Shown: one piece after another, positions 44,355-55,698 of the stretch
Numbering within the stretch: position 1 is the first letter of the stretch
Layout of the letters: each line of letters begins with the position of its first letter
DNA from: Deinococcus aquatilis DSM 23025
GTDB taxonomy: Bacteria > Deinococcota > Deinococci > Deinococcales > Deinococcaceae
Direction: 5' to 3'
Length of the DNA: 55,974 nucleotides
NCBI RefSeq assembly: GCF_000378445.1
Contig: NZ_KB899725.1
Location: 1-55,974 of the forward strand
Notes under the pieces: generated by a model
The model's database searches: none
Told to the model about the DNA's origin: nothing
The model's input: the letters and a program-made list of their open reading frames with translations, nothing else
Translations under genes and position numbers: made by a program

Positions 44355-45206
44355 ATGAGTTTCGACTTTCTGGGCCAATTGCAGGAACGGGGTTTTGCGG
44401 GCGTGTTGGGCGTGCGGGTGTGCGATGAAGCAGGTCAGGAACTGTTTTCCCTGAAGGCAGACCGGGTGTTTCCGGCAGCCAGCACCATCAAGATTCCGTT
44501 ACTGGTCATGGCGTTGCAGGCCGCCCAGCGCGGAGAGCTGATCCTGACCGATCGCGTGACCATGCACGCTGCAGACCGTGTACCGGGCGCGGGAGTGCTG
44601 CATGAGCTGTCTGCGGACCTCAGCCTCACCTGGCAGGACGTCCTGACCCTCATGATCGTGGTCAGCGACAATACGGCCACCAATCTGGTCATAGATCGTC
44701 TGGGTGTGCAAGCTGTCAACGCCTGGCTGGATACCGCTGGCTTCGCCTCCACGCGATTGGTGGGCAAACTGCAACTGCCGCCTGCTCAGCGCAACGAGGC
44801 CCAGCGCCGAGGCGAGCGCAACCGCACTACTGCCCACGACCAGACCGAACTGTTGGGACGGCTGTGGCGCGGTGATTTTCTGGACAGCACCCATACAGAC
44901 CTCGCCCTGTCTATCCTCTCGCGGCAGCAGTACCGCGACCTGATCGGACGGCGCGTGCCGTGCGGCGCAACCGGAGAGGCGTTGTACCGTGTCGCCAGTA
45001 AAAGCGGTGAATTGGGGGGGGTTCATCACGATGTGGGCGTGCTGTGGACGCCGCGCCCACTGGTGGTGGCGCTGCTCTCTGAAGGTGGCCTGGACCTCCG
45101 CGAACATCCCGAAAACCGGGACGTGACCCTGCTGGCCGATGTGCTGTGGCCTCTACTGGCGGCGCTGGGTCAAGTAGATTCCATCTCACCTGACCGACTC
45201 AGCTGA
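44355..45206 (+). CDS. class A beta-lactamase-like serine hydrolase, cytoplasmic
   Basis: A 283-residue penicillin-recognising serine hydrolase. It has the three landmark motifs: STIK (Ser43, Lys46), SDN (104-106) and KSG (216-218). Two features are unusual. There is no signal peptide, while true beta-lactamases are exported. The omega-loop Glu (Glu166 of TEM) is not seen in the expected place; the segment reads [20 protein letters not shown]. It may therefore be a peptidase or esterase-like enzyme without beta-lactam deacylation. D. radiodurans also has a beta-lactamase-like gene upstream of its bc-complex genes, as I recall, so the arrangement may be conserved. Confidence 0.87.
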   Translation: MSFDFLGQLQERGFAGVLGVRVCDEAGQELFSLKADRVFPAASTIKIPLLVMALQAAQRGELILTDRVTMHAADRVPGAGVLHELSADLSLTWQDVLTLMIVVSDNTATNLVIDRLGVQAVNAWLDTAGFASTRLVGKLQLPPAQRNEAQRRGERNRTTAHDQTELLGRLWRGDFLDSTHTDLALSILSRQQYRDLIGRRVPCGATGEALYRVASKSGELGGVHHDVGVLWTPRPLVVALLSEGGLDLREHPENRDVTLLADVLWPLLAALGQVDSISPDRLS

Positions 45207-45366
45207 GGCTGAAGCAGGTCCGCAGAACACCCGTTTTTACAGGAGCTCAGGGCCTCCCGGGCTTTCTTTGCAGTGCGTCAAAACTGTGCGGTGGGGGGAC
45301 ATTTAACCGCCCGGTAAGGCGCATCATGACCGTGCCGAAGTCTGGTCCCTGCGCTCTGAAATGCCG

Positions 45367-45395
45367 TTGGGAACGCCATCGGTGCGTGCTATGCT
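45367..45395 (+). promoter_or_regulatory. putative promoter of the bc-complex operon
   Basis: TTGGGA (45367-45372), 17 bases, TATGCT (45390-45395), about 100 bases before the GTG of the cytochrome c gene. Spacing is ideal and no other candidate in the 291-base gap is as good. Confidence 0.55.
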
Positions 45396-45492
45396 GACGC
45401 TGATCAGGCTGCTAGACGGGAACCCAAGACACCGGAAAACCCATCCCGGAATACGCAGGGAACCTATAGGCCATTTCACGCGCGAGGGAGAG

Positions 45493-46376
<884 letters not shown>

Positions 46377-46435
46377 TGCGGCACTTGGTAACGTCTGCCC
46401 AGTCTGTGCAGCTTGCCTGTCAGGAGGTTTGAGAG

Positions 46436-47094
46436 ATGACCCGTTATAAACGTCAAGACCCCGAAATTACGCGCCGCAAGTTCATCAACGCGGCCATGGG
46501 CGGCACGGTCGCTGTGGGCGGGATCAGCCTGCTCAGCACACTGGGCACAGCCAACCCTGTCTTCCGCCTCACCCGCGACAAGATGCCTCCCCTCAAAGGC
46601 GACATTTTGGTGCACGCCGAAGAAAGCAAGGAAGGCCAGCCCATCAAGGTCAGCGACCTCAGCGACCAACTGGTGCGCGCCTGGCCGATGGGCAAGGGCG
46701 AGGACGGCTCGAATGTGATCCGTAAGGGCGACCCGAACAACATCCTAGCGCTCTACCGCTTTCCCAAAGGCCAGCTCATTGCGCCGACTGTTCTGGAAGC
46801 GACCGTCGACGGCGAAGTGGTGGCCTACAGTGATGTTTGCACCCACGCCGGATGCTCGGTGTCCGACAGCGATCAGGGCGACGGCATGAAATGCCCCTGT
46901 CATTCCGGGCAGTACGATCCCAAGCGTGGCTGCATCGTGACGGGTGGGCCGCCCCCACGCGCCCTAGCGCAGTTGCCCATCAAAGTAGAGGGAGAAGGCT
47001 TGGTGGTGGCAGATTTCTTTCTGGCTATGCCCTATCCGTTCATTGCCGAAGCCGAGTGGGAAACATTCAAGAAGGAAGTGGAGGAGCAACTCGC

Positions 47095-47098
<4 letters not shown>
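46436..47098 (+). CDS. Rieske iron-sulfur subunit of the bc complex
   Basis: A 220-residue Rieske protein. The N terminus has a twin-arginine-like TRRKFI motif before a hydrophobic anchor (about 19-37), as in exported Rieske proteins. The [2Fe-2S] ligands are in CTHAGC (Cys135, His137) and CPCH (Cys153, His156), with the disulfide Cys140 and Cys155. A GPPPRAL loop follows. It takes electrons from menaquinol at the cytochrome b site. A strong AGGAGG ribosome site lies before ATG 46436. Its stop overlaps the cytochrome b start by four bases. Confidence 0.95.
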
Positions 47099-48408
<1,310 letters not shown>

Positions 48409-48410
48409 AG

Positions 48411-48459
48411 CTCCCCCGCTTTTCTCGCCGCTCTGGCCTCTGGCTGGGGCGGAGTTTTT
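48411..48459 (+). terminator. probable terminator of the bc-complex operon
   Basis: CTCCCCC (48411-48417) pairs with GGGG-C-GGAG (48446-48454) with one bulged C, followed by five T. The loop is long and internally structured. A moderate candidate only. Confidence 0.45.
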
Positions 48460-48504
48460 CTATGTATCACCGCCACTTCTGACTGAGTGTGCCAACCAAT
48501 TGCC

Positions 48505-48535
48505 AAAAAAACCGCCGACCTGAGGAGGCTGGCGG
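48505..48535 (-). terminator. intrinsic terminator of the small minus-strand gene
   Basis: Read on the minus strand, CCGCC pairs with GGCGG, extended inside by AGCC/GGTC with one mismatch, loop TCCTCA, then seven T. It lies 25 bases after the stop of the gene ending at 48560. Confidence 0.75.
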
Positions 48536-48559
48536 GGATTCGGTGTACCGGAATTCGGT

Positions 48560-48808
48560 TCAGGCCTGAACGGTGTTGGGACGCAGCACACTGACGTTGC
48601 TGTTTTCCTGACGTGCACCAGCGGCGTAACCCACCTGTGCGCCAAACTGCCAGGCCAGCTTGATCATGAACGTGATGGCTGCCTCATCGCCTGTTTGAAT
48701 CAGCAGGCGCAGATGCTCAGGCAAGCCGTCGGGCAGGGGCATCGAGCCGAGCTGCTCCCCATATTCTGCTCGGAGCTGCTCGAACCACTCGGCGTAGGGG
48801 TTCGTCAT
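48560..48808 (-). CDS. small helical protein of unknown function
   Basis: An 82-residue protein beginning MTNPYAEWFEQL. It has two or three amphipathic helices, a LLIQTGDEAAITFMIKLAWQFGAQVGYAAG stretch that could form a helical hairpin, and a polar tail. I do not recognise the family. The ATG at 48808 is chosen; an ATG two codons earlier (48814) is possible. A CCCAT/ATGGG hairpin spans the bases just before the start and could influence translation. It has its own terminator and is divergent from the IscA-type gene. Confidence 0.65.
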   Translation of the reverse strand: MTNPYAEWFEQLRAEYGEQLGSMPLPDGLPEHLRLLIQTGDEAAITFMIKLAWQFGAQVGYAAGARQENSNVSVLRPNTVQA

Positions 48809-48990
48809 GCCCATTATCTTAACATGGGTACGCTCAAGGAATGTATGCCGATGCTGTGATTGGGTGGCCTCTGGACTGGCTGAATGAGTCACCTGCTGGC
48901 AGGCTCATAGGCGTTACTGCCTCAGAAACGCCTGACCAACTTTGCTTGTAGCGCACTTTTCTGTTGCGTGAATGGTGTTACGCTTCACGC

Positions 48991-49428
48991 ATGACGGCCT
49001 CCGTGAATCAGGATCAAAGCGTGCATGACCAGAGCGGCAATGGCGCTGCTCCAGAAATCACCATTAGCGAATTCGGCGCTCTGCGGGCCACAGGCATTCT
49101 GGCCCAGAGCGGCAAAGAGAATGCAGGCGTGCGTGTGTTCATCAAGAGCGGTGGGTGCAGCGGCTACCAGTACGGCATGGCGATCGACGACCGTGAACTT
49201 GAAGGTGACACCATCGTTTACGACCGGGGCATCAAGTTGCTGGTAGACCGCATGAGCATTGCCCTTCTGCGCGGCAGTGAAGTGGATTTTGTAGAGAACA
49301 TGATGGGCGGCGGATTTACCGTCAACAACCCCAATGCCACCAGTAGCTGCGGTTGCGGCCATTCTTTCCGTACAGACAGCGCACAGTCGCCTGCTGGAGA
49401 GGGAAGCGGCGGCTGTAGCAGCCACTGA
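48991..49428 (+). CDS. HesB/IscA/ErpA family iron-sulfur carrier protein
   Basis: A 145-residue A-type carrier. The three conserved Cys of the family are present: one in SGGCSGYQY and two in SSCGCGHSF. The core is the standard 105 residues; a 22-residue polar N-terminal extension and a Gly/Ser/Cys C-terminal tail (ending GGCSSH) are additions. It accepts Fe-S clusters from the SUF machinery and hands them to apo-proteins. The nearby Rieske subunit is a possible client, though none is proven. The ATG at 48991 is used; the upstream frame lacks similarity. A strong terminator follows. Confidence 0.92.
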   Translation: MTASVNQDQSVHDQSGNGAAPEITISEFGALRATGILAQSGKENAGVRVFIKSGGCSGYQYGMAIDDRELEGDTIVYDRGIKLLVDRMSIALLRGSEVDFVENMMGGGFTVNNPNATSSCGCGHSFRTDSAQSPAGEGSGGCSSH

Positions 49429-49455
49429 TCTCGTTTCAATCCAGCTCATCATTGT

Positions 49456-49487
49456 AGACAGGCGGCCCAGTGCCGTCTGTTTTTTTG
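49456..49487 (+). terminator. intrinsic terminator after the IscA-type gene
   Basis: ACAGGCGGC (49458-49466), loop CCAGT, GCCGTCTGT (49472-49480), with one G-U pair, followed by seven T. One of the clearest terminators in the window. Confidence 0.85.
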
Positions 49488-49655
49488 GCTTCCTGATTCG
49501 ACCAGCTCAGCCGTATTTTCGTGTGCAGGACACCAGCTCCCACGATTTACCCTTTACAAAGTTTTAATGCCTTCTTCTCATGTAGAGGCACATATTCCTT
49601 TGATCCCAATATAAAAATGTTGAGAAACTCCCACGCAGACGGGTTAGGTCTGAGC

Positions 49656-49683
49656 TTGACATGCGGTACAGCTGCCTTATACT
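49656..49683 (+). promoter_or_regulatory. promoter of the peptide-type ABC importer operon
   Basis: TTGACA (49656-49661), 16 bases, TATACT (49678-49683). The GGAGGT ribosome site at 49725-49730 and ATG at 49735 follow, giving a leader of about 45 bases. Strong promoter and ribosome site together predict high expression. Confidence 0.7.
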
Positions 49684-49734
49684 GACCCTCATTATCCACG
49701 CATCAGGTGCATATTTAAGCTCCCGGAGGTTCGT

Positions 49735-51495
49735 ATGAAAAAGACCCTGGCAATCACAGCATTCTTGCTCGGCACAGCCCTCGCTGGTCCTGCGAACAAC
49801 AGCTTGGTCATCGGCACTTCTCAAGAGCCGCCGAACATCTACGATCCCTGGAACACCAACAACCTCGCCATCACCAGCGAAATCAACGGTTACATGGGGG
49901 CAGCCCTGATCGGGTTGGACGACAACGGTGATCCTTACGCCGACATTGCGACCCGCGTTCCCTCTCTGAGCAACGGCGACTACAAGGTTGTCAAGAATGC
50001 AGCGGGCGACGTGGTACGCAACAGCGTGACCTACACCATTCGCAAAGAAGCCAAGTGGAGCGACGGCACGCCCATCAAGATTGCGGATTTCCAGTTCTGG
50101 TTGAAACTAGTCAACGACGACCGCGTACCTGTGCCTGACCGGACGCCCTGGGACCGTGCCAAGATCACCACGACTGACGCCGACACCTTCACCATTACCT
50201 ACGATCCGCCCTATCTGTTTGCTGACCAGACCAGCCCCGGCTTCGCGCCTCAGCACGTCATGGGTGCAGCCTGGAACGCTTTCGACGCCAAGACCAAGAA
50301 CGAAAAAGACGCCAAGGTGACGAACGAGGAGTGGAAGAAGTTCATTTCCAGCTTCACGACCTCGCGCAACCTGCCCAAAGTGGTCGCTGGCCCCTTCAAG
50401 CCCACCGCGTGGCGTAGCGGCAACAGCCTGACCATGACCCGCAATACCAACTACTGGAACAAGCCCAAGGGCGGCGAAGACAAGTACGTCCAGACGGTGG
50501 TCTACCGCTTTATTCCTAACACCAACACCCTGAAAGTCAATATCTTGTCGGGCCAACTTGATGCCCTGAGCGCCGTCGGGCCGACCTTCGACCAGGGTGT
50601 GGATTTGCAGCGCAACGAACGCGGCAAGTTCAAGACCTACTTTGTGCCCGGCGCAGTTTGGGAGCACATCGATGTCAACACGCGCGGCCAGAAAGCCAAA
50701 GATCTGGATATGGACGATCCCCGGATGCGTCAAGCCCTTCTGCTCAGTATCGATCGCGACGCACTGACCAAGGCGTTGTTTCAGGGCAAGCAGGCCGTCT
50801 CCAACAGCTTCGTGAACCCGATCAGCAAGCTCTACAAGAAAGACGTGCGGGACTACAACGCCAACGTGGCTCAGGCCAAGGCGCTGTTTACCCAGCTGGG
50901 CTGGACGGCAGGCAGCGACGGCATTCTGCAGAAGGGCGGCAAAAAGCTCAGCCTGAACTTCGGCACCACTGCTGGCAACAGCACCCGTGAGCGCGTCCAG
51001 CAGATTTTGCAGGCCCAGTGGAAGGCTGTGGGCGTGCAGGTCAATATTCAGAACTACCCCTCCAGCGTGTTTTTCGGTCCCGACTTCCTGAGCAAGGGCG
51101 CAGACGGCAAGTGGGACCTGGCCATGTACGCGTGGACCGGCAACCCCATCTTTGAAGAAGGCAACCTGTTCAAGGGTTCGGGCGTGCCCACCGCCGCCAA
51201 CGGCTACTCGGGCCAGAACAACTCCGGCTGGGTCAATGCCGAATACGACCGCCTGCACAAGCAGGCCCAGACCGAATTCAACCTTACAGATCGCATCAAA
51301 CTCTTTGACCGGATGCAGACCATCTGGAACACGGAAGTGCCCGCGCTGCCGCTGTACTACCGCGTCAACGTATACACCAAGGTTCCCGGCCTCGTGAACT
51401 ACACCTTCAGCGCCTATACCCTGTACCCCAGCTGGAATGCTTCGAGCATCGGTTGGGCTTCACGCGGCGCTGTCGAGGAATACAAGCAGAAATAA
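49735..51495 (+). CDS. ABC transporter substrate-binding protein, peptide/nickel family (SBP_bac_5)
   Basis: A 586-residue secreted binding protein. The signal peptide ([16 protein letters not shown], cleavage near residue 17) has no lipobox Cys, so the protein is probably periplasmic and soluble rather than a lipoprotein. Family features are the early EPPNIYDPW, the conserved [31 protein letters not shown] block, and the C-terminal [19 protein letters not shown]. It should bring peptides or similar ligands to the two permeases encoded downstream; the ligand is unknown. No ATPase genes are adjacent, so the importer must use ATPases encoded elsewhere. Its codons are slightly less GC-rich, as in strongly expressed genes. 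Confidence 0.93.
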   Translation: MKKTLAITAFLLGTALAGPANNSLVIGTSQEPPNIYDPWNTNNLAITSEINGYMGAALIGLDDNGDPYADIATRVPSLSNGDYKVVKNAAGDVVRNSVTYTIRKEAKWSDGTPIKIADFQFWLKLVNDDRVPVPDRTPWDRAKITTTDADTFTITYDPPYLFADQTSPGFAPQHVMGAAWNAFDAKTKNEKDAKVTNEEWKKFISSFTTSRNLPKVVAGPFKPTAWRSGNSLTMTRNTNYWNKPKGGEDKYVQTVVYRFIPNTNTLKVNILSGQLDALSAVGPTFDQGVDLQRNERGKFKTYFVPGAVWEHIDVNTRGQKAKDLDMDDPRMRQALLLSIDRDALTKALFQGKQAVSNSFVNPISKLYKKDVRDYNANVAQAKALFTQLGWTAGSDGILQKGGKKLSLNFGTTAGNSTRERVQQILQAQWKAVGVQVNIQNYPSSVFFGPDFLSKGADGKWDLAMYAWTGNPIFEEGNLFKGSGVPTAANGYSGQNNSGWVNAEYDRLHKQAQTEFNLTDRIKLFDRMQTIWNTEVPALPLYYRVNVYTKVPGLVNYTFSAYTLYPSWNASSIGWASRGAVEEYKQK

Positions 51496-51499
51496 GGCT

Positions 51500-51576
51500 G
51501 TCTGGGCGAGTGGGACGGTCAGACCGGGCCACTCGCCCAGACCGTAGGGGGAAGAGCGAATCACCGCTTTTCCCCC
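51500..51576 (+). promoter_or_regulatory. two strong hairpins between binding-protein and permease genes
   Basis: Hairpin 1 has perfect 14-bp arms (51500-51513 GTCTGGGCGAGTGG with 51529-51542). Hairpin 2 has a 12-bp stem (51547-51558 with 51565-51576, one G-U pair, 6-base loop). Neither has a long U-run. They are likely to cause partial termination or protect the upstream mRNA 3' end, giving more binding protein than permease. Confidence 0.75.
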
Positions 51577-51631
51577 GTCTGCTTTACTTGCTGCCGTCTC
51601 TCACTTCTGATTTCACCGCGAGGCCGAACCT

Positions 51632-52630
51632 ATGGCAACCTACGCACTTCGCCGCCTGATTCAAATGATTCCTCTGCTGCTGGTCATCAGTCTGTTGGTG
51701 TATTCACTGACGGCCCTGCAACCCGGCAGCCCCGTCGATCAGCTGACGTTCGGTAACAGCAACATCACCCCGGAAGATATTGCCCGCCTGAAAGCCGCGT
51801 ATGGCCTGGATCAGCCCTGGTACACCCGCTACTTTTTCTGGCTGGGTCACGCCATTCGGGGCGACTTTGGCTATTCGCAGGATTACAGTATCCCCGCCGC
51901 TCAGTTCGTCTTTCAGCAGCGCATGCCCAATACGCTGCTGCTGACGGTTCCGGCGTTGATTCTCAGCACGCTGATTGCCGTTCCACTGGGCATTTTCAGT
52001 GCGGTTCGTCAGTACTCCATTCCCGATTACGTGCTGACCTTCTTCAGCTTTGTCGTCTTCAGCGCTCCGGTGTTCTGGGTCGGGGCAATGGCGCTGTACT
52101 TCGTGGCGGTTTATCTGCCCACGGCCACAGGCGGCGCATTGTCGTTGCCACCCGGCGGCCTCGGCAGCCCCGATCTGCCGCTGGATGCGGGCTTCTGGGC
52201 CACCACCCTCGACAAACTTCATTACCTGATTCTGCCCCTCAGCATTCTGATGCTGCGAGAAATTGCCGTCACTCTGCGCTTCATGCGGGCCAGCATGCTG
52301 GAAGTCATGAATCAGGATTTCATTCGCACTGCACGCGCCAAGGGCTTACCCAGCCGCATCGTGTTGTTCAAGCACGCTCTCCGAAATGCCGTCGTACCGA
52401 TCATCACTCTGCTTGGCCTCAGCATTCCGGGGTTGTTCGGCGGCGCAGTCATCACCGAAAGGGTGTTTTCCTGGCCCGGAATGGGAAACGCCATCATTGA
52501 TGCTCTGATCAGCAAGGATTTCAACGTGGTCATGGTTTCTCTGATGTTGCTGGCACTCCTGACAGTCGTCTTTCAGCTGATCACCGATCTCGTTTACGCT
52601 GTGGTCGATCCCCGCATCCGGTACTCGTGA
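51632..52630 (+). CDS. ABC importer permease (DppB/OppB family)
   Basis: A 332-residue inner-membrane permease with six helices. The N terminus [23 protein letters not shown] is typical of DppB, and the EAA loop reads [39 protein letters not shown]. The final helix and VVDPRIRYS end are also family-standard. It pairs with the DppC-like protein encoded 21 bases downstream to form the channel of the peptide-type importer. The ATG at 51632 follows the hairpin region. Confidence 0.94.
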   Translation: MATYALRRLIQMIPLLLVISLLVYSLTALQPGSPVDQLTFGNSNITPEDIARLKAAYGLDQPWYTRYFFWLGHAIRGDFGYSQDYSIPAAQFVFQQRMPNTLLLTVPALILSTLIAVPLGIFSAVRQYSIPDYVLTFFSFVVFSAPVFWVGAMALYFVAVYLPTATGGALSLPPGGLGSPDLPLDAGFWATTLDKLHYLILPLSILMLREIAVTLRFMRASMLEVMNQDFIRTARAKGLPSRIVLFKHALRNAVVPIITLLGLSIPGLFGGAVITERVFSWPGMGNAIIDALISKDFNVVMVSLMLLALLTVVFQLITDLVYAVVDPRIRYS

Positions 52631-52651
52631 GGTTGTCGCCATGAGGTTTCT

Positions 52652-53575
52652 ATGACTGTCGCTCTTGCCAAGCCGCGCCGCGTCCGCAGCAACTCCACCC
52701 TTCAGATCGCTCTACGCCGCCTCCTGAAGCATAGGGTGGCGATGATCAGTCTGGTCATCATTTTGCTGCTGATTCTGGTGGCAATTTTTGCCCCCCTGAT
52801 CGCCCCATATGATCCCAACGCTCAGGACCTGGAGGGCATCTACAGGCCGCCCGGTCCCGGTCATGTTCTGGGCCAGGACAGTTTGGGCCGCGATATGCTC
52901 TCCCGCATCATCTACGGCAGCCGCATCAGTCTGCTCGTGGGGTTTACGGTGGCGGTTTTCAGTGTGGTGCTGGGCACCCTGATGGGCGTGCTGGCCGGAT
53001 ATTTCGGTGGGCGTACCGACAATCTCATTAGCCGCTTCATCGAGATCATGCTGTCTATCCCCGAATTGCCGCTTCAGCTGACGATCAGCGGCCTGTTTGC
53101 CGTCAGCGACGTGCCCGCCATCGCCGCCCTGCGGGATAATCCACTTTCCAGCGTGTTTATCATCGTGGGCATCTTTACCTTCTTCGGTTGGATGGGCACG
53201 GCCCGGCTGGTGCGCGGGGAGGTGTTGCGCCTCAAAAATCTGGAATACGTCGATGCGGCGCGGGCGCTGGGAGCCAAGAACGCCCGCATCATGCTTCAGC
53301 ATCTGGTTCCCAACCTGATCGCCATCATCATCGTCAACGGCACTCTGGCTGTGGGCGGCGCGATCTTGGGTGAGGCGGCCCTGTCGTTTCTCGGTTTCGG
53401 CATTCAGCCCCCTGTATCTACCTGGGGCAACATGCTCAGCAATGCCAACGAAGTCGTGCTGGAACATCCCTACGTGGCCTTTTATCCGGGACTGGCAATC
53501 TTGCTCACGGTGCTGTCGTTCAACTTTCTGGGCGATGGCCTGCGCGACGCCTTCGATCCCAAGAGCCGCCTGTAA
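52652..53575 (+). CDS. ABC importer permease (DppC/OppC family)
   Basis: A 307-residue permease with a long cytoplasmic N terminus of about 28 basic residues, then six helices. It shows the OppC N-domain (LIAPYDPNAQDLEGIYRPPGPGHVLGQDSLGRDMLSRIIYGSRISL) and the EAA loop (NLEYVDAARALGAKNARIMLQHLVPNLIAIIIVNGTL). It ends in FLGDGLRDAFDPKSRL, a near-invariant family end. It is the last gene of the importer operon, and a terminator-like hairpin follows. Confidence 0.94.
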   Translation: MTVALAKPRRVRSNSTLQIALRRLLKHRVAMISLVIILLLILVAIFAPLIAPYDPNAQDLEGIYRPPGPGHVLGQDSLGRDMLSRIIYGSRISLLVGFTVAVFSVVLGTLMGVLAGYFGGRTDNLISRFIEIMLSIPELPLQLTISGLFAVSDVPAIAALRDNPLSSVFIIVGIFTFFGWMGTARLVRGEVLRLKNLEYVDAARALGAKNARIMLQHLVPNLIAIIIVNGTLAVGGAILGEAALSFLGFGIQPPVSTWGNMLSNANEVVLEHPYVAFYPGLAILLTVLSFNFLGDGLRDAFDPKSRL

Positions 53576-53593
53576 ACTCAGGAGAACCACGGG

Positions 53594-53638
53594 GGCCAGC
53601 TGTTCGGGAGAATTTCCCGGCCTGCTGGCCTTCTTTCT
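53594..53638 (+). terminator. probable terminator of the ABC importer operon
   Basis: GGCCAGC (53594-53600) pairs with GCTGGCC (53624-53630). An inner CGGGA/TCCCG stem (53605-53609, 53615-53619) stacks inside, and TTCTTTCT follows. The U-tract is interrupted but the structure is strong. Confidence 0.6.
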
Positions 53639-53695
53639 GTCGGCCTGTCGGCGGCAATCCACATTTTTCGGCGCTGGATCGCTTATTCTGCCCCT

Positions 53696-54205
53696 ATGAT
53701 CGTTCTCGGCATCGACCCCGGTTTAGCCAATCTTGGCTTGGGGCTGGTGGAAGGCGACGTGCGGCGGGCCAAACATCTGCACCACGTCTGCCTGACCACC
53801 GAAAGCGCCTGGATTATGCCCCGGCGCTTGCAGTACATCCATGAAGAAGTGTCGCGTCTGCTGGCCGAATACCAGCCGGATGCTGTGGCTATCGAAGACC
53901 AGATTTTACGCAAGCAGGCCGAAGTGGCCTTCAAGGTCGGGCAGGCCTTCGGGGTCGTGCAACTGGCCTGCGCTCAGGCGGGCGTGCCAGTACATTCCTA
54001 CGGCCCGATGCAGGTCAAGCGCTCGTTGGTGGGTACAGGCCGCGCCGAGAAAGAGCAGGTCATCTATATGGTCAAAGCCACGCTGGGCATCCGTGAGTTG
54101 TTCAACAACCACGCCGCAGATGCATTGGCAATAGCACTGACTCATCTGGCACACGCGCCGATGCAGGCCCGGTCAAGCGCCGCCGCCGCGCTGCTGCGTT
54201 CCTGA
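53696..54205 (+). CDS. ruvC: Holliday junction endonuclease RuvC
   Basis: A 169-residue RuvC resolvase that cuts four-way junctions in recombinational repair. Active-site residues are Asp7 in GIDPG, Glu67 in AIEDQ, and Asp142 in NNHAADALAIA. Where E. coli has its third Asp there is His139; Thermus thermophilus RuvC also uses a His there, so this looks functional and lineage-typical. The SYGPMQVKRSLVGTGRAEKEQV segment contains the DNA-binding helix. Genes ruvA and ruvB are not in the window. The ATG at 53696 is unambiguous, with the PrsW-like gene following after 11 bases. Confidence 0.95.
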   Translation: MIVLGIDPGLANLGLGLVEGDVRRAKHLHHVCLTTESAWIMPRRLQYIHEEVSRLLAEYQPDAVAIEDQILRKQAEVAFKVGQAFGVVQLACAQAGVPVHSYGPMQVKRSLVGTGRAEKEQVIYMVKATLGIRELFNNHAADALAIALTHLAHAPMQARSSAAAALLRS

Positions 54206-54216
54206 ACTCCACGTTG

Positions 54217-54945
54217 ATGCTGGCGGCCTCGCTCCTCTCATCGGTGGCGCTCACCTTTGCCTGGCTCTATTTCTTCGTGCGCCGTGACCGTCACCCCGAG
54301 CCGCTGTGGTTGTTGGCCCGCACCTTTGCTTGGGGCATGTTCGCCTGGTTGGTCTCGGCGGCGTTCGGTGTCAGCCTGGAGCGTATTTCGTTGGGTCACG
54401 CCACCGTTACATTGCTGCTCCTGGCCCTCCTGACAGCCATTCTGGAAGAAAGCAGCAAGTTTCTGGCAGCCAGCACCGTCGTCAATGAGCGCGACTTCGA
54501 TGAACCGATGGACGGTCTGGTCTATGCCGTGACTGCCGCGCTGGGTTTCGCACTGATGGAAAACATTACCTATGCGCTGGGTTTTGGGCCACGTGCTGCC
54601 ACCTGGCATGCCCTGATCACCACGCTGGCCCACGCCCTTTTCAGCGCTCCTCAGGGCTATGCGCTGGGCGGACGGCACTGGCAAATGGGTCGTTGGTGGG
54701 CGGCACGCGGGCTGCTCCTGAGTATCGGGCTGCATTTCTTGTTCAACAGCCTGCTCTCAGAAGACGGCCCATCGGCAAGCTGGCCGCGTCTATTGGCCCT
54801 CGGTCTGGTCGTCGCGTTTATGGTCGTGCTTGCCAGTCGTTACTACCGCCACTTTGAGGCCCATGCTCGTCCGCAGACTGTTCCTCTGTCAAACCTCCCT
54901 CTAGATCAGGGCCACGAGATTCAGGGTCGTCAGAATGACGGCTAA
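54217..54945 (+). CDS. PrsW-family intramembrane metalloprotease
   Basis: A 242-residue polytopic membrane protein with about seven helices. The PrsW/CPBP-like motifs are EESSKF (metal-activating Glu pair), ALGFALMENITYALG, HALFSAPQGYALG and GLHFLFNSL, each on a helix. PrsW of Bacillus cleaves an anti-sigma factor during stress signalling; the substrate here is unknown and no anti-sigma gene is adjacent. ATG 54217 is preferred to the TTG three bases before. It follows ruvC closely and converges on the MoaD-MoaE gene with a 4-base overlap of stops. Confidence 0.87.
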   Translation: MLAASLLSSVALTFAWLYFFVRRDRHPEPLWLLARTFAWGMFAWLVSAAFGVSLERISLGHATVTLLLLALLTAILEESSKFLAASTVVNERDFDEPMDGLVYAVTAALGFALMENITYALGFGPRAATWHALITTLAHALFSAPQGYALGGRHWQMGRWWAARGLLLSIGLHFLFNSLLSEDGPSASWPRLLALGLVVAFMVVLASRYYRHFEAHARPQTVPLSNLPLDQGHEIQGRQNDG

Positions 54946-55628
54946 AGCGTAGGCTGGCCCGCTGTTCCGTCTACCCAGTGTTCGCCGTCCTCGTCTACCT
55001 CACGCTTCCAGACAGGCACCTGCACCTTCAAAAACTCGATGATGAAGTCGCATGCTTCCAGTGCAGCGCGGCGGTGTGGGCTGGCGACACCAATAAGAAT
55101 GCTGGCTTCACCAGGAAGCAGGCGGCCCACCCGGTGCTGAATAAAGATCCGCAAGACACCGTGCTGTTCACGGGCGGCTGTGGCTGCACCATGCATGACT
55201 TTCTCTGCCAGTGGTGCAAAGCCTTCGTACTCTATGAAGTCCACACGCTTGCCTTTATTGGGACTACGAACCGTGCCCACGAAATAGGCCTGTGCCCCGT
55301 AGGCAGCCTGCACCAAAAAAGTGTCTGCCGTTTGCAGCGATAGGGCGGCAGAAGTGACCTCGCAGTGTGTCTCTGGGACGTCTTCCGCCTCCGCGCCGCC
55401 AGCAACGGGAGGCAGAAAGGCCACCTCATCACCGTCCTGTAACACGTGTTCAGGCGTGGCGTAGGTTTCGTTGACGGCCACCATGCAGCCTTTCAGGCTT
55501 ACTCCATGTCGCTGCTCTATGGCTGCCGCAATCTGCCGGACATCAGCAGCGGCTTCCACATCCAGAGAGAGGCTTTCCGTTCCTATTTCACGCTTCAGAC
55601 GCGCAAAAAACACCACATTGACCCGCAT
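54942..55628 (-). CDS. molybdopterin synthase MoaD-MoaE fusion
   Basis: A 228-residue fusion of both molybdopterin synthase subunits. Residues 1-78 are a MoaD (ubiquitin-like) domain ending in FLPPVAGG, with Gly77-Gly78. Residues about 85-228 are MoaE, with YFVGTVRSPNKGKRVDFIEYEGF, HRVGRLLPGEASILIGVASPHR and the active-site Lys in PVWKREVD. MoaD needs a free C-terminal Gly-Gly to carry sulfur, so the chain must be cut after Gly78 or work in an unusual way. A similar fusion (MoaX) in mycobacteria is cleaved after translation. The ATG at 55628 is clear. Confidence 0.93.
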   Translation of the reverse strand: MRVNVVFFARLKREIGTESLSLDVEAAADVRQIAAAIEQRHGVSLKGCMVAVNETYATPEHVLQDGDEVAFLPPVAGGAEAEDVPETHCEVTSAALSLQTADTFLVQAAYGAQAYFVGTVRSPNKGKRVDFIEYEGFAPLAEKVMHGAATAAREQHGVLRIFIQHRVGRLLPGEASILIGVASPHRRAALEACDFIIEFLKVQVPVWKREVDEDGEHWVDGTAGQPTL

Positions 55629-55698
55629 AATTCGAGCCTACCATGTGGCCCAAAAGTCGGCCGTGACCTACAGGTGGGATGGGGCGTAGAAGAGGGGG

